Assembly: GCF_000963865.1 (NCBI RefSeq)
Contig: NZ_CP011071.1
Location: 496,001-560,000, forward strand
Length of the DNA stretch: 64,000 nt
Source of the DNA: Flagellimonas lutaonensis
Lineage (GTDB): Bacteria; Bacteroidota; Bacteroidia; Flavobacteriales; Flavobacteriaceae
Reading direction: 5' to 3'
Under the pieces are notes generated by a model. It was given only the letters and a program-made list of their open reading frames with translations, was not told the origin of the DNA and made no database searches. How positions within the stretch are numbered: the stretch's first letter is position 1; each line of letters opens with the position of its first letter. A program made the translations under genes and the position numbers. Of this stretch, positions 59,482 through 64,000 are shown one piece after another.

Positions 59482-60507
59482 ATGAGTAAATCAAAACTAG
59501 AGTACATTTGGCTTGACGGTTATACCCCCACCGCCAATATGCGAAGTAAGACCAAAATAGAGGAAAATTTCAGCGGAAAGCTGGAAGATTGTCCCATTTG
59601 GTCTTTTGACGGAAGTTCTACAAAGCAGGCCGAAGGCGGTTCTTCAGACTGTTTACTTAAGCCCGTTGCTATTTATCCCGATCCCGCAAGAGAAAATGGT
59701 TATTTGGTGATGTCAGAAGTACTGACCGCTGATGGTGAGCCGCATCCTTCCAACTCAAGGGCCACTATTGATGGTGATGAAAACGATGATTTCTGGTTCG
59801 GATTTGAGCAAGAATACTTTATAATGGATACCCATACTCAGCTTCCCTTGGGCTTTCCTGTTGGCGGATACCCCGGCCCACAAGGCTTGTACTATTGCTC
59901 TGTTGGCGGAAGAAACACCCACGGGCGGGAAATTGTGGAGCGCCATGCCGATTATTGTATCGAGGCCGGACTGAACTTTGAGGGTATCAACCAGGAAGTT
60001 GCCTGTGGCCAGTGGGAATTCCAGATTTTCGCCAAAGGCGCCAAAAACGCCGGTGACCAAGTCTGGATAGCACGATATCTGCTCGACAGACTTACAGAAG
60101 AATATGGCTACTATATCGAATACCACCCAAAACCTGTTAAAGGCGATTGGAACGGTAGCGGTATGCACGCCAACTTCTCGAACAGCGTGTTGAGAACCTG
60201 TGGTTCTAAAGAGGTCTACGAAAAAATCTGTGAGGCCTTTAAGCCTGTGACCAAAGAGCATATCGAGGTATATGGTGAATTCAATGACCAACGTTTGACC
60301 GGTCTTCACGAAACCCAATCGATTCACGAATTCAGTTATGGCGTCTCCGATAGGGGTGCCTCCATACGAATTCCGATCATGACGGTCGAAAAGGGTTGGA
60401 AAGGCTGGTTGGAAGACCGTAGGCCCGCCTCGAACGCTGATCCATACAAAGTAGCGGCCCGAATCATTAAAACGGTCAAGTCGGTCGATGTAGGGGCTTT
60501 GGTATAA
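59482..60507 (+). CDS. glnA: Glutamine synthetase, short type (GSII-like, 341 aa)
   Basis: A 341-residue enzyme, close in size to GSII (about 330-370) and much shorter than GSI or GSIII. The start at 59482 (MSKSKLEYIWLDGYTPT) is family-like; the longer frame adds 13 residues. Catalytic blocks are FEQEYFI, ACGQWEFQI, VKGDWNGSGMHANFS, and the ATP/glutamate region LHETQSIHEFSYGVSDRGASIRIP. Flavobacteriia often have both GSII-like and GSIII. A palindromic operator system is upstream, and an intrinsic terminator follows. Confidence 0.95.
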   Translation: MSKSKLEYIWLDGYTPTANMRSKTKIEENFSGKLEDCPIWSFDGSSTKQAEGGSSDCLLKPVAIYPDPARENGYLVMSEVLTADGEPHPSNSRATIDGDENDDFWFGFEQEYFIMDTHTQLPLGFPVGGYPGPQGLYYCSVGGRNTHGREIVERHADYCIEAGLNFEGINQEVACGQWEFQIFAKGAKNAGDQVWIARYLLDRLTEEYGYYIEYHPKPVKGDWNGSGMHANFSNSVLRTCGSKEVYEKICEAFKPVTKEHIEVYGEFNDQRLTGLHETQSIHEFSYGVSDRGASIRIPIMTVEKGWKGWLEDRRPASNADPYKVAARIIKTVKSVDVGALV

Positions 60508-60531
60508 ATTTGTAGTTATTGTTTATAATGG

Positions 60532-60561
60532 AACCGCTTGTTTTGCTCGAAACAGGCGGTT
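60532..60561 (+). terminator. Terminator after glnA
   Basis: Stem AACCGCTTGTTT (60532-60543) and AAACAGGCGGTT (60550-60561) with one G-U pair, 6-base loop, followed by a T-run. 25 bases past the stop. Confidence 0.85.
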
Positions 60562-60713
60562 TTTTCATTTTAACCGCTTTAATGGCGTATTCATCCAATA
60601 GCCTTTGCCCCTATCTGGCATGCGAATGGGCCATATGAAATTATGAAGGGGATGTTGTTATGACATAATGCGCTTTTCCAATCGAAGATTTTCTGGAAAA
60701 GACATCTTTTACT

Positions 60714-61703
60714 CTATTTCACCGTCAGGTAAATGAAGATAGCATAAAATGCCAATAGCACCAAGCCATCTCGCCACCCCAAACGGAGACCCTTTGGAAA
60801 GAACACCAGCGGAAGTATCAGAAACGAGATGCCAAACAGCCAGAAGATATCACCGGTCAACAATCCCTGGTCTACACCCCGTATCGGGGCAATGATAGAG
60901 GTTATGCCCAAGACCGCCAAAAGGTTGAAAATGTTGGACCCTATCAAATTTCCGACGGAAATCGCTTTTTCTTTTTTCACTATAGCGATTACCGATGCGG
61001 AAAGTTCAGGAATACTAGTGCCAACAGAAACAACGGTTATGGCAATAACACGCTCGCTGACACCAAAGGCTTTTGCCAGCCCAACGGCACCATCTACCAT
61101 AAGCTCAGAGCCGCCCCAAAGGGCCGTGCCCCCCAGCCCCAAGTACAAAACGGTTTTATGCAAGGGCAACAGCACATCATCTTCGGGCAATTCATCGACC
61201 ACGGCAGGTTTTTGAAAGCGGAGCAGGTACACCAAGAACAAAAAGAGCGTCACCACCATAATGACCCCTTCGTAGCGCTGGAGCACTCCGTCAAAATATA
61301 TAAACCCCACAAAAAGCAAGGTGGCCAACATCATAACGGGCCAGTCGGTGGTGTAAAAGCTTTTACGAACGTTGATACTGCCCAATAACACCGTGACCCC
61401 CAAAACCAACCCAAGATTGGCTATATTGGAACCCACCATATTGCCCAATGAAAGATCTGGGAAACCGTCAAGCGCGGCATTTACACTGACAATCAATTCT
61501 GGGGCAGAAGTAGCGAACGACACAACGGTCATGCCGATCACAATCTTGGGAATCTCTAGCCGTAGTGAGAGGGCGACCGCAGCTTTAAGCAACCACTTGC
61601 CACCCAAAATAAGCAATACGAGCCCCAATAAGATAAAAAGTGCGTTTATCAAGTCAGATGAAATTTGGGCAAATATATGGGAAGATTTCAAGTCATGATG
61701 CAC
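60714..61703 (-). CDS. CaCA-family sodium/calcium antiporter (YrbG type)
   Basis: A 329-residue membrane antiporter with ten helices in two related halves. Each half has the alpha motif: SFATSAPELIVSVNAAL and GNMVGSNIANLGLVLG in the first, SVGTSIPELSASVIAIV and GNLIGSNIFNLLAVLG in the second. It exchanges calcium (or another cation) for sodium or protons. The start at 61703 is uncertain by up to about 20 residues. It is divergent from the blaI-like gene with 100 bases between the starts. Confidence 0.93.
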   Translation of the reverse strand: MHHDLKSSHIFAQISSDLINALFILLGLVLLILGGKWLLKAAVALSLRLEIPKIVIGMTVVSFATSAPELIVSVNAALDGFPDLSLGNMVGSNIANLGLVLGVTVLLGSINVRKSFYTTDWPVMMLATLLFVGFIYFDGVLQRYEGVIMVVTLFLFLVYLLRFQKPAVVDELPEDDVLLPLHKTVLYLGLGGTALWGGSELMVDGAVGLAKAFGVSERVIAITVVSVGTSIPELSASVIAIVKKEKAISVGNLIGSNIFNLLAVLGITSIIAPIRGVDQGLLTGDIFWLFGISFLILPLVFFPKGLRLGWRDGLVLLAFYAIFIYLTVK

Positions 61704-61722
61704 AATACCATTGAAAGGAAAT

Positions 61723-61779
61723 ACTAAAAATTTAGTTAAATAACTATAAAAATAGTTGTGAAACTAAAATTATCGTAGT
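61723..61779 (+). promoter_or_regulatory. Three ACTA-TAGT dyads, candidate BlaI-type operators
   Basis: Three dyads lie in 57 bases: ACTAAA-TTTAGT (61723-61736), AACTA-TAGTT (61742-61757, perfect, 6-base spacer) and ACTA-TAGT (61763-61779, 9-base spacer). BlaI/MecI operators use TACA/TGTA or ACTA/TAGT type dyads. The blaI-like start is 25 bases downstream, so self-repression is plausible. Confidence 0.55.
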
Positions 61780-61803
61780 ACGTTTATTCCAAAATAGCAC
61801 ACT

Positions 61804-62163
61804 ATGCAGAAGTTGACCAATAAGGAAGAGGAGGTCATGATTATTCTTTGGAGACTCAAAAAAGCCTTCGTAAAAGACATTTTGGCCGAATTCAAGGGGA
61901 ACAAGCCCCATTACAATACACTTTCTACCATTGTTCGCAATCTAGAGGATAAAGGTTATGTTTCCCATGAAGCCTTTGGCAATACCCATCGCTATTACCC
62001 GGTGATAAGCAAAGAGGAATATCGAAAAAGATATGTTAACTCGACCATTGCCAACTTCTACGACAACTCCTACAAGAGCTTGGTTTCTTTCTTTGCCAAG
62101 GAAGAAAAGATTTCGGTTGAAGAACTGAAAGAGATTATTGCACTAATCGAAAGCAAAAAATAG
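61804..62163 (+). CDS. BlaI/MecI/CopY-family repressor
   Basis: A 119-residue winged-helix repressor (BlaI/MecI/CopY). It starts KLTNKEEEVMIILWRLKKAFVKDILAEFKGNKPHYNTLSTIVRNLEDKGYVSHEAFGNTHRYYPVI, the classic BlaI entry with the recognition helix around residues 40-55. Family members are cut by a partner metallopeptidase to switch off repression. It lies 6 bases before the M56 gene, so the two are a signalling pair. Confidence 0.95.
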   Translation: MQKLTNKEEEVMIILWRLKKAFVKDILAEFKGNKPHYNTLSTIVRNLEDKGYVSHEAFGNTHRYYPVISKEEYRKRYVNSTIANFYDNSYKSLVSFFAKEEKISVEELKEIIALIESKK

Positions 62164-62169
62164 CACACC

Positions 62170-63978
62170 ATGGAAATCTTTTTCGAGCATTTATTGAAAA
62201 CCTCGGTGGTACTAGTGCTGTTTATTTTAGCCTATCACTTTTTTCTAAAAAGGGAAACACTCTTTACCGAAAACCGCCTTTTTCTGATCAGTGGCCTGCT
62301 GATCGCGGTTCTCTTTCCTTTTGTAACGCTGACCAAGACCGTTACGATCGAACCGACCTCAGCTGTCAATAGTGCGGTTTCCGTTAACGCGACAGCTTTG
62401 CAAAGTGTCGCGGCAGACAATACGGACGCTTTTAATTGGGGACTGTTTTTTCTGACCATCTACATTGTGGGGGTTCTTTACTTCGGTATTAGATTGCTAC
62501 TACAGTTGCAGACCATCCAAAGAGTAAAACTGAACAGCGTAATAGTTCCTGAAGATAATTTTTATCATGTCAGAACCCCAGAAAAAATTGCCCCTTTTTC
62601 TTTTTTCAGGCATATATTCTATCATCCGAGACAGTTTGAAAAAAGTGAGCTGCAGGCCATTTTGGCTCATGAAAAAGTTCATGCCAAAGAGCTGCACTCT
62701 CTGGACATACTCTTGACAGAGATCATCTTGGTGCTCCAATGGTTCAACCCTGCCATTTGGTTATATCGTTTGGCAGTAAAACAAAACCTGGAATATTTGG
62801 CCGATGCCAAGACCTGTAAATCGTTTTCCAACAAAAAGTTTTACCAGTACGTGATGTTGAAGCAGGCCGTGGGCAGCCATAAAATAGCGATCGTAAATCC
62901 CTTTTTTAATTCATTAACCAAAAAACGAATAGTCATGATGAACAAAAATCAATCAAAAAAACGAAGTCTACTGAAGATGTTGCCTGTTGTGCCGGTGCTT
63001 GCGGGTCTATTGGTGGCATTTAATACCAAAGAGGTATATATTGCCTCCAGCAATGGCATCAAGGCCGTTGAACAAAACGAAGACGCGAGAATTGAGGTAA
63101 TCATCAATAGTGGCACCACCGATGAAGAACTCAAAAAAGTCAAGGAGGACCTAAAGAAAGAAGGAGTGGATCTGAGCTATCGCACAGTTCGCAATGATGA
63201 CAAGAAAATAATAGCCCTCAAAATTCACTTACAAGGACGTTCTGAAAGTGGCAAGACCTTCAACGCCAATTTCGATGTAGAATCAGAAGAGCCGATAGAC
63301 CCTGTCATGTTACGCGTTGATACTGAAAACGGCACCGCATCGGTAGGTAACCACATGGGGCACAATTTTACCATGAAAACAGGTGGAAATGCAATGTTCT
63401 GGAGTGGCTCGGATAAATCAGGGAAACTAAAAGATATCGTAATTACCAAAGAAAATGACCGAGAGATCATCAAGGTCAATGGCAAGGTAGTGTCAAGAGA
63501 AGAGCTAGGCGAAGAAAGCAAGGCCGAGAAAATCTTTGTCCAAATGCTCGACGCCACCGATAGTATCAATGGCAATGTGATCATTCATGAAATAAAAGTA
63601 GATGAAGAGGACAATCGTGAAAAAATCATAAAAGTTAAAAAGATTGGCTCCAGCGATGAAGACAAATACATCTACTGGAAATCTGACGACGGTGATAATG
63701 AAAAAAAAGGGAGCGGCTACAGCGTAAAAATTATTGCCGACTCTGATGAGGAAGTTGATATTACCAAAAAGAAAGGTGCCTTTGTCCTAGACACCAAAAA
63801 CAGTGAGAATACCCTTTACTTTATAGATGGCAAAAAAGCAACTGCCAAAGATGCTCAAAAGCTTTCTCAAAATGATATTGAGTCGATAAATGTTTGGAAG
63901 GGAGACAAAGCAATCAAGAAGTATGGCAAAAAAGCAAAGGATGGGGTGGTAGAAATCACGACCAAAAAAGAAAACTGA
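62170..63978 (+). CDS. BlaR1/MecR1-type M56 metallopeptidase with C-terminal envelope domain
   Basis: A 602-residue membrane metallopeptidase of the M56 (BlaR1) family. The zinc motif HEKVH is at residues 167-171 with the third ligand a few dozen residues later. Helices at about 1-26, 32-55, 90-110 and 265-285. The C-terminal half (about 310-602) is charged and lacks the penicillin-binding sensor with an SxxK motif; it ends in a domain with NTLYFIDGKKATAKDAQKL and INVWKGDKAIKKYGKKAKDGVVEITTK, similar to the carboxypeptidase-regulatory/TonB-plug-like ends of Bacteroidota M56 proteins. The signal it reads is unknown. Gene complete; stop at 63976. Confidence 0.93.
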   Translation: MEIFFEHLLKTSVVLVLFILAYHFFLKRETLFTENRLFLISGLLIAVLFPFVTLTKTVTIEPTSAVNSAVSVNATALQSVAADNTDAFNWGLFFLTIYIVGVLYFGIRLLLQLQTIQRVKLNSVIVPEDNFYHVRTPEKIAPFSFFRHIFYHPRQFEKSELQAILAHEKVHAKELHSLDILLTEIILVLQWFNPAIWLYRLAVKQNLEYLADAKTCKSFSNKKFYQYVMLKQAVGSHKIAIVNPFFNSLTKKRIVMMNKNQSKKRSLLKMLPVVPVLAGLLVAFNTKEVYIASSNGIKAVEQNEDARIEVIINSGTTDEELKKVKEDLKKEGVDLSYRTVRNDDKKIIALKIHLQGRSESGKTFNANFDVESEEPIDPVMLRVDTENGTASVGNHMGHNFTMKTGGNAMFWSGSDKSGKLKDIVITKENDREIIKVNGKVVSREELGEESKAEKIFVQMLDATDSINGNVIIHEIKVDEEDNREKIIKVKKIGSSDEDKYIYWKSDDGDNEKKGSGYSVKIIADSDEEVDITKKKGAFVLDTKNSENTLYFIDGKKATAKDAQKLSQNDIESINVWKGDKAIKKYGKKAKDGVVEITTKKEN

Positions 63979-64000
63979 CCAAAAAAACAAATAATTTTAT

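Noticed and set aside
1-64000. tRNA, rRNA, CRISPR, insertion sequence, prophage or origin of replication
   Set aside because: No cloverleaf, CCA end, repeat-spacer array, transposase, integrase or DnaA-box cluster was recognised by reading; a tRNAscan and an IS search would settle it.

Overview
The window is chromosomal DNA from a marine-type member of the Bacteroidota, most likely Flavobacteriaceae. The evidence is the protein families (DUF6268, DUF3570, DUF4266, DUF4920, a Bacteroidota-type fused PPIase, GlnA type III next to a short GlnA), the weak Shine-Dalgarno signals, and repeated TAnnTTTG -7 elements, which are the mark of Bacteroidota promoters. I see no phage, insertion sequence, CRISPR array, rRNA or tRNA. 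Most of the window looks like ordinary core genome. The more individual parts are about 3.9-4.4 kb, 6.1-14 kb, 28.5-32.5 kb, 36.4-36.7 kb, 45.7-49.5 kb and 59.2-59.5 kb.

Layout. 0-5.8 kb: an acyltransferase cut by the window edge, a BASS-family transporter, a CsaA-like tRNA-binding protein, thiol and peroxide proteins, a DinB/YfiT protein, two unannotated single-helix microproteins, a cold-shock protein and a cyclophilin-FKBP fusion. 6.1-13.4 kb: a stress cluster with an HdeD-like membrane protein, a Crp/Fnr regulator, a YfdX lipoprotein, two Hsp20 chaperones, three proteins of unknown function and an MscS channel with an overlapping membrane partner. Two perfect FNR-type boxes sit 33 bp (centre to centre) upstream of -7 elements, before hdeD and before the Hsp20 operon. 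The local regulator carries an FNR-type recognition helix. 14-27 kb: peptidase, PPK2, a sigma-54 response regulator without a DNA-binding tail, an MscS channel, an ABC exporter, DnaJ/GrpE, an SDR-type epimerase and MnmD.

27-32.5 kb: ilvE, a MazG-like pyrophosphohydrolase, two small membrane proteins (one a third member of the microprotein family), a CrcB fluoride channel, and then a nitrogen operon of PII protein, ammonium channel and outer-membrane barrel. 32.5-45.7 kb: a DUF1684 lipoprotein, a DJ-1/PfpI protein, a hydrolase-like protein lacking its serine, an Lrp regulator, the giant fused acyl-CoA mutase IcmF, PurU, a membrane-anchored AraC-type regulator, PyrF and PrfA. 45.7-49.5 kb: a compact DUF3570-DUF4266-ApbE-thioredoxin-Rieske locus, which suggests a flavinylated or redox envelope system. 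49.5-57 kb: PurM, a two-subunit molybdenum hydroxylase, a secreted oxidoreductase and a PLP-dependent dehydratase. 57-60.5 kb: type III and short-type glutamine synthetases, back to back. 60.7-64 kb: a cation antiporter and a BlaI/M56-peptidase signalling pair with three operator-like dyads.

How it fits together. The clearest regulatory signal is a palindrome, ACCCCCTAAA and its complement. It is found before both the PII-amt-porin operon and the short-type glnA gene, 30 kb apart, with the same geometry: a strong distal site, a weaker proximal site 51-52 bp downstream, and then the -7 element. This points to a nitrogen regulon with an unidentified regulator. The second is the FNR-box pair that ties HdeD and Hsp20 expression to the neighbouring Crp/Fnr protein. 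The HdeD + YfdX + Hsp20 combination is the same set of families found in the enterobacterial locus of heat resistance / stress tolerance.
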